This document shows positions 25,762-37,830 of a stretch of DNA of 64,000 nt, piece after piece. Source of the DNA: Jacaranda mimosifolia (Eukaryota > Streptophyta > Magnoliopsida > Lamiales > Bignoniaceae); NCBI GenBank assembly GCA_018894105.1, contig CM032128.1, positions 23,417,001 to 23,481,000 of the forward strand, read 5' to 3'. Numbering within the stretch: position 1 is the first letter of the stretch; each line of letters opens with the position of its first letter. The notes under the pieces were generated by a model. The model saw only the letters and a program-made list of their open reading frames with translations. It had not been told where the DNA came from and did not search any database. Position numbers and translations under genes: made by a program.

Positions 25762-26432
25762 TGATATGGATAAAGCCCACAAAGCCCAATAAGGATCCAG
25801 GCTCAGTAGCAAGCCCAATTAAACCAAGCAGAAGGCACAAATTCTGCGAGGTCGAGTTTTCCCCAACTGAAGAGGTCAAAACTGGCAGACAATGCGATAA
25901 CAGCTTGGCTGCAAAAGCATTAATGGCAGTGCTTGCCACCCATCGCATCCGCATTAAATGCATTCGAACCATCCTCGTATCCACATTAAATGCCATTGAT
26001 GGTGCATCACCTCCACATTAATGTCCCTATTTGGCCAACCTGTCGAGCTCCCTCTTCGGCCAGCTTGTCATTAACAAAGGCTCTTGACTAGGTTGAAAAG
26101 ACCTAAGTTACCCCTACTCATGGAAAATAAGGTCTGGAGTATATTAGGGATAAACTTGTCTTTTACCCCTCGCCAAACACTATAAATGCCCCCTCTTTCA
26201 AAGACGAAGGTACGCTTTTACACATTTCCTAAGCCATTACTCTGTCAATTTATCTTTAGGTCGAAAACTAACTTAAGCATCGGAGGGTTTTAGCCGAGCA
26301 CCCTCTTGGCTAGCCTAATTTTTGTTCATTAGCTACAGGATTTAACCTGCATCACCCAACTCTATCTTTCTAGTTGACTTGTATACTCAGGTCGAAACTG
26401 AAAAGCCCAACTCACTGAAATTGACATCATCA
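25762..26432 (+). mobile_element. solo LTR (671 bp), Tat-like, with TSD CAAAA
   Basis: Begins TGATATGGATAAAGCCCACA and ends GACATCATCA, flanked by CAAAA at 25757-25761 and CAAAA at 26433-26437. Its start resembles that of the minus-strand LTR at 57495-58169 (TGATATAGGAGGCCC), and the sequence after the TATA box (acttaagcatcggagggttt) is of the kind found in Tat-lineage LTRs. The two overlapping open frames at 25700-26021 fall inside or across the LTR and are accidental. Confidence 0.88.
26181..26187 (+). promoter_or_regulatory. TATA box of the 671-bp LTR
   Basis: TATAAAT at 26181, preceded by ccaaacac and followed about 90 bases later by the acttaagcatcggagg segment. The position inside the LTR fits the U3/R boundary. 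No RNA evidence is available. Confidence 0.6.
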
Positions 26433-26437
26433 CAAAA

Positions 26438-27717
26438 GTACAATAAATTAATCTTACATTTATAAAAAAAAAAATTATTTAATTATCTTAATAAAATATA
26501 TTGCATAGCAAAGAATTTATACTTGGCTATGTTTTGTGTGTTTTTTGAAAAATATTTTGGGTAAAGATGTTTTGGGAGTTAAAATTAAGAAATGGTTCAA
26601 CCTGTTTGGTTTTGTTTGAGGGAAATCTGGAAAATGGAATTGTTTGTTTAGAGTTGTTTTGCCAGAGACAAATTTTACTATAGTTGTCAAATTTGTTATT
26701 TTTTTATTGAGTTTGTAAGGTAAAATTGTATTTTTAAATTTAATATATATGGATGATTGATGTACGTATGTATGTATGTATGTATGTATGTATGTATGTA
26801 TGTATTTGTAATGATTGATATAGGATTTTGGTGAAGTTATGCGTAATTAACTTAATTTTAAATTTATTTTAAAAATTATAATTAAGAAAATATTAAGACA
26901 TAATAATTTGATGAAATAAATAAAAATTATGAAATGAAAAAATATTATTTAATTATAAAACTTTATTTAATGATAATTAAGCAAAAAATATTGATAAACA
27001 TATTATTATGCACTGTTAATTAAATAATTATTTTAAATTTTTTGTTATTAATAATATTAATAGTAATTAATTTAGTAAAGTTTGAAATAATTTTGATAAT
27101 ATTTTAATTAGGGTGTAATAATTAACATATTTACTAAATTAAATAATATTTTAATAAGAATTTAATAATAATATGTTTATTAGCAAATAGAAGAGTTAAC
27201 AAAAATATTATTTATACTTTAATAAAAATATAATTATTAATGTATTTACTATTTAAATAAATAATTAAATAAAAATATTTAATAATTAATATAAATGCTA
27301 CTAAATTAAAATTTTAATATAAATATGTAATAATTAGTACACAGACTAGTAATAAACAATTAAATATATATAATAAATAAATAAGATAATAAAATTATAT
27401 ATTAACTATTAAATAAATATATAATACATTTAACATATTTACTTTTTAATTATAAACTAGTTATTCGTAAATATTTATGTTACTCGAAAATGAAAAAAAT
27501 AATAATAAAAATTTTAAATTACAGTGAACTATTTAAATATTTTTGAATGATTAGTTGATTTATTTAATTAATATTTTATTAAATGTTATAGATTATTTAA
27601 AAAATTATCACACTAAATTTAATTTTTTGGTTAAATTTATAACTAAATGCAAAAAATAAAAATAAAAAAAAATTAATTAATAAAACTTTAATATTTTCAT
27701 ATATATATGTATGTATG

Positions 27718-27750
<33 letters not shown>

Positions 27751-28320
27751 ATTTATATGAATGAGTAAATTGAAGTGAGATAAAGACAAATGAATGAGTA
27801 ATATGAAAGGTAGAGTGAAAAAAGAAGTAGGCATGATTTTTTTAGGGGGGAGGGGCATTTTGGGTATAAAAAAGTATTTTGGGAGTTAAAATTGAGGAAT
27901 GTTGTACTCATTTGTTATTATTTTTTGGAGTTAGAAAATATTTTGAAAAAAAATTAAGGAAGTGTTTTGTTAAGTTTTATTTTGACAAAACAGAACCAAA
28001 CTTATTTTACCTCCAAAATATTAAATATGTTTTTTTCCAAAATATCCTCTCCAAAATAAATTTTTAATTATTCCCATCTCCGCGTCCAAAATTCATTTCT
28101 CCAAAACATATATCACTTTACCAAAACAGAACCAAACGTACATTTATTTTACCTCCAAAATTTTAAAATATGTTTTTTTCCAAAATTCTATGTCCACAAT
28201 AAATTTCTAACTATTTTCTATAATATAAACAAACATCCATTATATTTCCCATACCCATTTCCAAAATTCATTTAATTATCCACAAAACATAATCAAACGT
28301 TCCCTAAACAAACATAGTGC
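26438..28320. other. AT-rich stretch, probably decayed TIR element(s)
   Basis: No gene. Near the left side (26541-26605) and right side (27856-27905) a block containing ttttgggagttaaaattrag occurs in direct orientation. The right end (ccctaaacaaacatag, 28305-28320) and a left segment rich in tgtttggttttgtttg suggest a MITE with worn ends, but I could not find a matching TIR/TSD pair. Microsatellites: (ATGT)n at 26763-26808 and (AT)n(GT)n at 27700-27752. Confidence 0.35.
27985..28265. repeat. ~140-bp tandem duplication
   Basis: The block starting acaaaacagaaccaaact at 27985 recurs at 28122 (ccaaaacagaaccaaacg). The copies share attttacctccaaaat, atgtttttttccaaaat and the ccaaaattcattt block. 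Diverged, not coding. Confidence 0.75.
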
Positions 28321-28729
28321 TAATATTTTCATTCCTCAAGGCAGCTACAAAACATAGCTAAGGCCCAAGGGAGCCTAAATTTTGACAGGAGATATTGTAC
28401 GAGGAAAGAGGTGGCACAGATGGTGAGATTGGTCTAATTTGTCAAAGTCAAACTGGTCCAACGCCGATGCCGTCCCCAATAGAGACTGCGGTAGAGTACG
28501 GAACGCATTAATCAATCAATTCCAATTGTGAATTGAATTTGAAGCTGCTCCAGCAGTCCACCTCCTCCTAACTCCTAAGTCCTACCTACTATTTTGCTTT
28601 GCTGCATTTCTCTCACTGTTCTCGATGACCCTAAGATTGTTTGGTTCTTTTAATTCCTCGAGAAAGATTGCTTTCAGTCAGCTTATCTTTGGTACCATGC
28701 TTGTTTCCATATGCCCATCTGTTTCACCC
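28321..28729. other. low-copy-looking stretch, unidentified
   Basis: More balanced base composition than its surroundings. A pyrimidine-rich segment (28555-28620) precedes an ATG at 28625 whose 69-codon frame runs into the hAT MITE at 28738. It could be the 5' end of a host gene broken by insertions, but no protein family is recognisable and no splice pattern is compelling. Confidence 0.25.
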
Positions 28730-28737
28730 CTCAAAAC

Positions 28738-29431
28738 CAATGTTTTTAAAATCGAATTGGACAAAGAACTGGTGATTTTACTGGGTACTAGTTCAATCGG
28801 TTGGACTATCGGTTCAATCGGTATGACATCATAATGATGCAATAATTATATTTAATTTTATAAAAATATATAATATTTTAATATTAACAAAAAATAAAAC
28901 TTTCAATTGATATAGAAAAAATATTATTTGAAAAGATTTCAACTTACTTATTTTTAAGTATGTTTTTTAGAAAATAATAATATTTTACAATTAGTCAACT
29001 ATAAATAAATAAAAAATAATGTTTCACACTAATATAAGTAATAATTCGTTTCATGTTTCAACTCCAAGTACAAATAAATTCTTCTACGCTAAATATTCAA
29101 CATAATTTAAGAGAGATTAAACAAAATAAAATAACAAATTAAACATAAACATTCACATATAACTACCACTTCATTAAATATCACGAAAATAAATTCATAT
29201 TTCAAAAAATTACATGTCCAAAATCTTTAATTATCATATTCAATTCATAATTTCTCTTTTCTTTTTTTAAAAAAAGTAATTTTTAAATTTAAAAAAAAAA
29301 AAAAGAAGTAGTGAACCAATCAAAAACCAGTTGAACCGGTACCGGTTTTGACCGGCACCGATTTTCAGGCATCAACCGGACTGGATTAGCCACCGGTCAC
29401 CGGCCGGTCCAGTCCGATTTTCAAAACACTG
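28738..29431. mobile_element. hAT-type MITE (694 bp) with 8-bp TSD
   Basis: The left end CAATGTTTTTAAAATCG and the right end, read in reverse complement, CAGTGTTTTGAAAATCG form terminal inverted repeats that continue into aattggac / gactggac. The TSD CTCAAAAC is perfect at 28730-28737 and 29432-29439. An 8-bp TSD and CA(G/A)TG ends are typical of hAT elements. Subterminal DNA is rich in ccggt/accgg words (29330-29410); the middle is AT-rich and non-coding. Non-autonomous. Confidence 0.93.
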
Positions 29432-29589
29432 CTCAAAACTTTTTATTTGCATGTCTTAAAATATTTTTATTCAAATTTGTATTATCATCAACTTAATTTA
29501 TTATTATTATTATTTTATTTTATTTTTTAATTATAATTTTTTAAATCAAAAAAGATATACTTATAATTAATCCAAACTTTAGGAGAGAT

Positions 29590-30290
29590 TGCTGTTTTGA
29601 TCAAGGGGGCAGAGCAAAGCTATAAGCTATTTCTTAGAGATACATTATTCACTAAAATTCAACTAATTCCTTATCTTTTGACAAAGCTTGTTTATTCAAC
29701 AATGTCGTCCTCCTCTCACTTATATGGCCTAATAGCATCTAATGACAACAAGCATTGTATGTCCTAATAGCATATGCCACAATTTACTAACATGATTTGT
29801 GTGAGCATCTAATGACAACAAGCATTGTCTATGGTAGTACTGCCCTGCAAGACTTAGAAGCTATTACACCTCTCTCCTAGCTTTATTACGACAAAAAGTA
29901 CCCTTATAAATTCAAATAACTCTATCATCAACCCTACATTCGGAATCATTCTTATCCAACGTGTCTTAAGAAAGTGGATTCTTTTTTAAGTTTTCCAACA
30001 TGTCAAATATTAATTGAATTCTAAAAATGCATCATGCATCTTAATCTGAACAGTACTTACCGTAAATTCTACAAAAAAAAAACGTATTTCCTATGAAAAT
30101 TTTATCATCAATTCTATTTATTTAAATGTGATCAACCAATTCTTGTGATGATATATATCGCAGGATTGACAATCAAGAATCCACTAACACTAATACTGAC
30201 AATATATAATTTCTTTCCCAATGCCCTTCGTCATCACAATTGAAATACTCTTTATTATTTTTAGCTTTTTTTTTTTTTTTTTATCATGAC
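29590..30290 (-). pseudogene. Ty1/copia gag-protease-GAG_pre-integrase relic
   Basis: Minus-strand translation in several frames gives copia landmarks in the right order. First comes a decayed zinc knuckle, NKEYFNCDDEGHWERN (about 30250-30200). Next is a protease-site remnant, WILDCQSCDIYHHKNWL (about 30185-30135), matching the WILDSGCSxHxxxxKxWF pattern with the catalytic D retained but DSG lost. Then VSKLWHMLLGH with SERRTTLLNKQALS (about 29800-29675) is a GAG_pre-integrase remnant interrupted by a 25-bp duplication (acaatgcttgttgtcattag, twice). Stops and frameshifts throughout. LTRs were not identified. Confidence 0.7.
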
Positions 30291-30389
30291 TTGCCTCTTC
30301 TCTATTTTCCCGTATTCTTTTGCTACCTCTAGCTATGTAACCCTTACAACTGTCACTCTTGTGGTCGGAACGGCTTTCCTTATCTCATT

Positions 30390-32571
30390 GGGTTAATTAT
30401 CCAAACCCCATGAGATTTGATCTATTTACCCTAAAAATTCAAAAATTTGATAAAATTATAAATACTCCTCCTGAAGTTTTGCTCTATCTTACATTTTTAA
30501 AAATTCATTAGCCTCCGTACAAAAAAATGCCGATGTCATCAAAAAATTTGCATGAAAATTCGAAAATGCCCCGTAGTTACTGTTATGGCTATTTTTTAAG
30601 ATAAAATTACACTTGAACCTATTTGTAATATTTTTCATACCACAAGGGTGTAATTTTAATATTATTTAAATTACACATAATAAATTTAAATATATTTTAT
30701 TATTAATAAAAATTCATAAATATTGAATAATCTTTAAATTTAATTAAACTATTTATTAATTAAAAAAAGTAAAATATTAAAAAATATTAAATTCATCTCT
30801 AAATAAAATGGCTTTTATAATTTTAGATTGCATAATGATTAGTGATATCAAAATAATAGTTATAATTAAAATAATTTAATTAGATTAAGTTGAAATTACT
30901 TATTAATTAAGAAAATTAAAAAATCTATTATCTTATGTAACCATAATTCAATAATTTTGAATTATATATTCTATAATATTAAAATAAAAACACATCTAAA
31001 ATAATATAATTAAATTTAGTTGAATTTATTTATTAATAAAAATAAAAAATGAAAAAAATTAATATCTAACATACTAATAATTTAAATAGTGAAAAATATC
31101 TAAAATAATTTATATACATAATTTAATTGATTAATTATATTAAATGGAAAATATATTTATTAATTGAGTTACGTATTATATTATATTAAAATAATAAACA
31201 TATATGAAATAATTTAAACAAATGACTTGTTAAAATAATAATCATATCTAAAATAAATAAATTGTTTAAATTATGAATATATCTAATTAAAAATAAGATA
31301 AAAAATTTAAAGTACTTTATTAATTCAGAACAAATAGGTAAAAATTATATATTGTAATTAAGTTTTTAATTAATTAATAAAAATAAATATTATATTCTAA
31401 AAATACACCTCCACCCCACCCTCTTTTTCTTCCCCCAACCCCCACCCCTCCCTTTGTTCGGACAACCATGACCGGTTGGCGACTGCTGCCCATGGCAGCT
31501 GGGACCCATAGCCTCTGGCTAGGGCCAGGCGGCCGCTCCTGCACTGCCATGGCGGCTTCATGGTAGCAAGCGGCCATCGGCTGCCGCTGCCATGGCCAGA
31601 TCTGGCCTAGTAGGGGGGCTGGGGTGGGGGGCCAGGGGGTTGCGATGGGGTGGGGTTGTGTATGTGTATGTGTATGTATATGCTATATATATGTATCTTA
31701 TATATATTAAGTATAAATATAAATATAAATATATATGTATTGACTAATATATATGATATTGTATTATATATGCATATATATATAATTATTTAATTATTTT
31801 ATAATTTATATTTTTTATTAATGATTTTAAGTCATTATGACTATGAGCAAAAGCAAGAGCAAGCATTGACTTTTCAGATCATGCCGACAACAAGCCATAA
31901 CAAAATTGATCTAAAAAAATAAAATCCTCATATATACCTTATGTAGATGTATGACTGGATTAGTTCACAACTTAGCAGCAAAATGTACCATCATTCACAA
32001 CTTAATTAGCAGTAACAAAAAATTTCAATTGCAAAAATGTAGCAAAATTTTCAATAGCAAAATTTTTTAGCCGTACAAATGCAACAAATTTTCCAGCAGC
32101 AGCAAAATTTTAGCAAGAACCAATATACCATATCAACTTCAACTAAACAACCTCCATCTAGCGAAATTACCCGTAATCAAATTGGTAATCACCCTCTGAT
32201 GTTGCACAGCAAATCTTGAGGCCAAGATGTCAGCCCAAAGCATTCGAGCACTTTGTTGTTAGATTGTTTAAGTTTTTTAAGTGTTTTTTTTTTTTAAATT
32301 CATACAAAATAATTTGGGAGATTCGCATGTTAGTAAGTCCTAATTTTCAACAGAGGAGATCTTGAAGAAATAGTGAAAAAAGGGGACAGTAAAAATCGTG
32401 TAATTAAATGGGGGTATTTTCATCAAGAAATAATTAGTCAATAGGTAAATGGATGTAGGGGGTTGTGAGCAACTAAAATTGTAACATGAGGGCGGTTTTT
32501 GCTTAAATTCATAACTCAATGGGGTTTTGGCAATTCGAAATAACACAGGAAGATTTTTTGCAATTAACTCA
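30390..32571. mobile_element. candidate Mutator-like non-autonomous element with GC-rich core
   Basis: The left edge GGGTTAATTATCCAAACCCC and the right edge, in reverse complement, GAGTTAATTGCAAAAAATC are weakly inverted. Inside each edge are similar 'cccca..tgag' blocks (30405-30420; 32515-32525). Most of the interior is extremely AT-rich. No clean TSD was found, so limits are provisional. The organisation (AT-rich arms, GC-rich core) matches the better-defined element at 48488-50169. Confidence 0.4.
31406..31665. other. GC-rich island in AT-rich element
   Basis: A sharply bounded GC-rich block starts with C-rich runs (ccaccccaccctc) and ends with G-rich runs (ggggtggggttg), the near inverse. 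In between are repeated gccatggc/ccatggcagc words. Open frames exist (for example 31374-31577, minus) but are low in information and match no family I know. A similar island lies at 49488-49800. Confidence 0.6.
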
Positions 32572-32823
32572 AAATAAAATATATAAAACCACCTAAGTGT
32601 CGGGGACCTATAGTCCAGTGCTAGGCTTTCAGTCTCACCGCACACGTTATTGTTTGCACTAGTGCAATCCTCAATCCATAATACTAGACGCAATCAACAT
32701 TTTTTACTTTTAGTAATGCATTAATTTTGTTCTGTTATGAGGTTTATTTTCCAACAATCTATGATTTTAATTTTATCATTATGTGATTAACCAAAGAGAT
32801 GATGATGATAAATTTACTTAGAG

Positions 32824-34653
32824 ACTTACCAAGATTGAGAGACTTTTCAACTATTTCTTCTGGGGCTCTAACTCTTCCAAGCAAAAGATTCATTGGAGAG
32901 CTTGGGATAGAATGTGTTTTCCTTATCATGAGGGGGTTTTGAATATGAGAAGTCTTCTTGACACTACCCATGCTTACACTCTTAAACTTTGGTGGCGGTT
33001 TCATCTTCAAAATTCCCTTTGGGCCATTTTCTTGAAAAACAAATATGGTGGGAATAAACACCCTCTTCTTGTCAAAGTCTCACCTTCAACTCAAGTCTTT
33101 GGAAAAGATTATGTGCAATCCATGAAGAAGTTGATCATAATATTTTTTTTTACCATTGGTGAGGGCAAAATTTCCTTTTAACTTGACTATTGGCTCCGAA
33201 TTCATCTCTTAAAAATCTCCTTAACTGGAATAACCTTGACAACACCTCTATTCACTTCTACAAGGATAGAGAGAGATTGAAGGATGTGCTCCCAGCAGAC
33301 ATCGTTGATCAAGTTTGATGTGTCCCCATCCTTCATGGATTTCAAGACACCATGTACTAGAAACTCTCTAACAATGGAAAGTTCTCTTTCAAATCCACTT
33401 GGCTTCATATTAGAAAAATTGGTACCCCTGACCCCTCTTTGTTGGAATAAAATTCTCACTCTTACTATATCTGTTTTTATTTGGAGATTATTACACAATC
33501 TAATCCCTTCAGATTCCAGGTTTTAACAAAAAGGTATCACCATGATCTCTAAATGCCAGCATTGTCATGAAGTAGAAAGCACTGAACAATTATTCATCAC
33601 TTGCACTTATGCATAAGAAGTGTGGCTTCACTTTGCTCACACCTTTTATATCTCTATGCCACACACAATTAACATTTCCCTCCTTTTCCAAGCATGGATT
33701 AACTGGCCTTCCTCAGGAGGCAAATTACACATCTTGATGATTGTCCTTATGCTAATTTGTTGGTTCATTTGGTGTAGTAGAAATGACATTAAACATAAGT
33801 TTCTTTCCTCCCCGGTTCAGCGAACTATTTGGACAATCAGTAACTTCATCTCTAAAGCTACCCAGGCCAAACTTCTTGAACCAAAATACTGGAATTGAAA
33901 TTTAGATGTTGCTGCTTTTTTCGGCACTCATATGATTCCAGCCCTTGTTTTGTTGCCCAAAACGGTGATGTGGGCTACCCCCCAAAATGAGTATTTCAAG
34001 TTGAACACCGACAGGTCAACCCTTGGGAATCCGAGACCTACTGAAGCTACGAGTGTTGTTACAAACCACCGAGCCGTGGTTATTTTCGCTTTCGAGAAAC
34101 CCATCGAATACAAAACTAACACTTTTGCGGAGCTTTATGCTGTTAAGAAAGGGCTTCAACTTTGTGCTAAAAGACACATCACTAATGTTCAGGTGGAAAT
34201 GGATGCCATAGGTGCCTTGCTCTTGATCTAAAATGAAAACAATCACCAATGGCCCTTTGCTCATCTCATTGCCGAAATCTCCCTCATCAGCCGCACACTT
34301 AACGTCTCTTATTCTCACATCTATCGTGAAGATAATGCAGTAGCAGACTTCCTCGCCAAGAATGCTCATGGACTGGAACAACTATAAGTTCTGACTTACA
34401 ACATGATTCCAAGTAAAGTCAAGGTTTTCCTCAAGATGGAAGAGCTTCGCTATCCATACTTTAGACTGGAATGATTTGTTTTTAATTCCTTTTTGTATAG
34501 CTTTAGGTGTCAACTTGTAAATGTGCTTTGACTTAGTCTCTTATCTTCTAATTGGAACATCTATTGATTGTAATTTTTTATGCTTTAATCTATAGGTTGG
34601 GATTCTTGCCTTAAACCCCCCGCTCTGGCGGTATTAATTTTAAAAAAAAAAAA
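32824..34653 (+). mobile_element. 5'-truncated LINE with 20-bp TSD and poly(A)
   Basis: Flanked by direct repeats gatgataaatttacttagag (32804-32823) and gataataaatttacttagag (34654-34673), 19 of 20 identical. The right copy directly follows a poly(A) tail (34642-34653). The 3' end carries cccgctctggcgg shortly before the tail. These are the marks of target-primed reverse transcription. Only the C-terminal part of ORF2 remains, so the 5' end was truncated at insertion. Confidence 0.93.
32825..34386 (+). pseudogene. LINE ORF2 C-terminus: zf-RVT and RNase H domains, broken
   Basis: The translation starts LTKIERLFNYFFWGSNSSKQ and KIHWRAWDRMCFPYHEGVL, the usual segment after the RT domain of plant non-LTR elements. 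It continues to KISFWLDYW-like and GKFSFKST..H.RK segments and the zinc-binding region CQHCHEVESTEQLFITCTYA (about 33555-33615). IWCSRNDIKHK follows. The RNase H domain comes next: LNTDRS (first Asp), FAELYAVKKGLQL (Glu), VQVEMDA (Asp) and YREDNAVADFLAKNAHGLEQ (last Asp) at about 33990-34380. At least six stops or frameshifts separate these pieces (for example after YVQSMKK, near 33180 and at 34229). The domain order is complete, so the decay is mainly point mutation and small indels. Confidence 0.88.
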
Positions 34654-37600
34654 GATAATAAATTTACTTAGAGGTCAGAATTACTTCAAGTAAAACATTA
34701 TGATTGATAGCATTCGCTCGTCATCCATCCTATATATGTCATGAAACAAGTTGTACGAATCATCATTAATTGCAAAACTATATTATAAGGAAGGCGGATA
34801 ACTTTTGCGCAAAGATTATGTAAAACTCAATGGTAACAATCCCACCAATTATTTCCTTGCGAAGTAAAGGTTAAAAAGAAAAAGAAAAAAATAATAATTA
34901 GTGTTCACTACAAGAGAACAAGGTATCAAAGATGGAATTTTTAAGATAGAAAAAATTTCATCTTTAATTTGAACAGATTAAAGATGAAATATAGACAAAA
35001 ATTCAATTTTGTCTTAAAATTTAAAACAAGGACCAAATAATAATCATTGTGATAAAAAAAAAATAGACAAATTAGAGAGTAAAAGTATAGATGGAATATT
35101 TCCGTCATTAATCCATCAAAAATTGTTAATTTTTTAATATTTATTTTACTAACAAAAATAATCCATCTTAATTATGTATTTTTGAGACAGATTAAAGACA
35201 AAACTTTATGTCTCAGTTTAATTTCCATATACATTGGAGACATTACATCTATAAATTTTTATTTTTATAATATGTGCTTTTAAAATTTTGTTCCAATATT
35301 TTATTCCAAGTTTTGTTCTCTTCAAAATTTTGTTTGACAATAATTTTGCTTTTCCTTTAATTTTTTACAATTATAACTTTTAATAAATTAATTAATCATC
35401 ATATATGTAAAATAATATTGCAATTTAACTTTTGAGAAAATATTATTATATTGTACCAAAACTTCACTATAAGAAATTGCAAAATAATTGTAATAAAGAC
35501 AAAATTTATTATAAAAAAATTATTTTGTTAATTATAAGTTTGATTTGAAATTGTATGGAGACTTGGTTTAGTTATTAAATAATAAGCCATCCACCTAGAC
35601 AAATTTAATCCATTCCTATATGAATAAAATATATAAAAAAATTATTTAACTTCTATTTAAAATTAATTTATATATATAATTAATAGTTATACTTTTACGA
35701 CTTAATTCTTGTAATTATTGATAATAATATTTTTATTATTACAATTAGATTTGTGAATCACAACACTTAGAATGACATAATAAAAATTTTGAGAAAAAAT
35801 TACTTACATCAATTTTTTTTACTTTAAACATTTTCCCAATAGATTTTAGGAGTAGATGTTTAATTATGAATTTTTTTAATTACAAATTTTACAAAATTAA
35901 TTAGATAATATGCAGCAAAAAAAAAATCCTCCCCCACACAAACATATTCAGCTCTCACCAGCTCCGCACATGGCCACCCACCCTTTCATCATCGACGCCT
36001 CTTATGGTAAGTGCAACAAATTCTTTTGGTACGTTTTCTTCCTGTTTTTCAACTATTAAACAGTGAACATATTCTGGTCTTCTCAACTTTTCTTCTCAAT
36101 GAACATTGTCAGTCTTAGTTGAAGGGGAAGGATGATGAAGAAAGGTTCTAGGGGAGATTTAAGAAGATATATAGTGGAAATTGAATTCTTGATTGTATTA
36201 TGACTCGGAATTGAAGGTTTACTGAAATATTGGTCGAAATGATATGTTTCACTCCCACTATTTTAGACAATTTTAGTGCACAATGTTAATTGGCTTGATT
36301 TGAATGGTAAAGTTGTAAAGAAATTATTAGAGAATTACTATGAGGAATGTGGATGACGTAGCCTGAAAAATTATTAATTAGTTCTCGTTCTTGATGTACA
36401 GTAAGGTTCGTAAAGAATCAGGAAATAAAGAAGAAAAGACCATTATTGTTTTTATTTAAAAGTTTTGTCTACTGCAATACTGATAATATTTTGGAAAAAT
36501 GCAGTGATGAACGTTTAAGAATAAGGATTTGAGGAATAGCATGCAGAACTTAAGAATTGGTAGCTTTTAGAAAATCATTCCCACTTACTCGCTTGATTGT
36601 CTTGAATTCACTCTGCAATGGTGACGAACTTTCTATTGTCACTCATAGTTTGTCCTTCCTCAATCTGCACTACCTTTTGTTAAATTCTATCTAAATATTT
36701 TCCTATCGTTTCTGCAACTGTTTTGTTCTGAATGTACCTAAGGAAGAACAGCAGTCTTTTGTAAGGATCTTATTACTTGTGGAGCATGCACATTGGTTTT
36801 ATGAAGGTAACTCCGTTGAAAAGAACCCATCTTTGAAGTCATTAACTTTGAAGGAATTTACTTCTTTATGTATCTTTCAGGACCTTCACTATGCATCCTC
36901 ATTCATTCATTCAACTATAAAAGATGGTTGAAATTGCATCTTATTGTGAACTCAATTATGCATGCTTTTAATCTCTAAATGTCATTGAATCTTACTAAGC
37001 ATCAGAATCCTTAAGAAGTTGAGTTCCCATTCTTGTACATATATTCACCAGCTATCAATGTTGTCCATTCTTTCTTCTATTGGATAGATATTTTTACCTT
37101 TAATATCTAATATATTTCAGAATGATAATATAGATGCTTCAATTGAGTTTTGTTTTTTGCAAAGTTTCCTTGGTAGTAGGTTTATATTTGATGCTTGCTG
37201 CTTTCCTTAACATGTTACAATGTTTAACAATTTTTAGGCTCTAAAATTCTAGTCTATTTTATTGGGTGATGTATTTATCTTGAGTGTTTTATCATTTATA
37301 TATATAATTAGCATCTATTATAATCTAAATTTACAAATGCTAGAAATAATCTTCCATTAATGTTGTCCTATTCATTTTAAAGTTATAGGAAGAAATTTGC
37401 ATCCTGTTTCGTTATCAAACTGAAGCTTCGATTAAGGTGTAAATTGTTTCCTTTGCCTGCTTGAGTTTTTGGAATTCTGTAGTTTATTTAGGCATTATAG
37501 TTTTGATTTTCCAATTTGGGTTAAAGGCAATGACCTGTAGCTAAATATGTTGTATCATAAGCTTTGATATAGGTTAACCTAATCATGTTCTTTATGCTTG

Positions 37601-37830
37601 ATGATATTTGTCCATATGTATCAGGCTTGCATCTGGGTTTGCTGTGTGGTGTAAGAAAAAGAGGTGCCAGAAGGCCAAATTTGTTTGAGAAATTGTGAGA
37701 TCAAATTGCCTCTTGGTATGGCATATTGATGAAATCTTGCTGCACTTGTGTCTAAGGTTTGTATTACTCCTATACATTTTACTTTTCAAATTTGGATAAT
37801 GTTTTGATTATATTTTACTATTGTTAGTAG

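Noticed and set aside
25700..26021. Two antiparallel 86-98 codon frames
   Set aside because: They span the edge of, or lie within, the 671-bp solo LTR.
31374..31577. 67-codon frame in the GC-rich island
   Set aside because: Same reason: compositional open frame inside a non-autonomous element.
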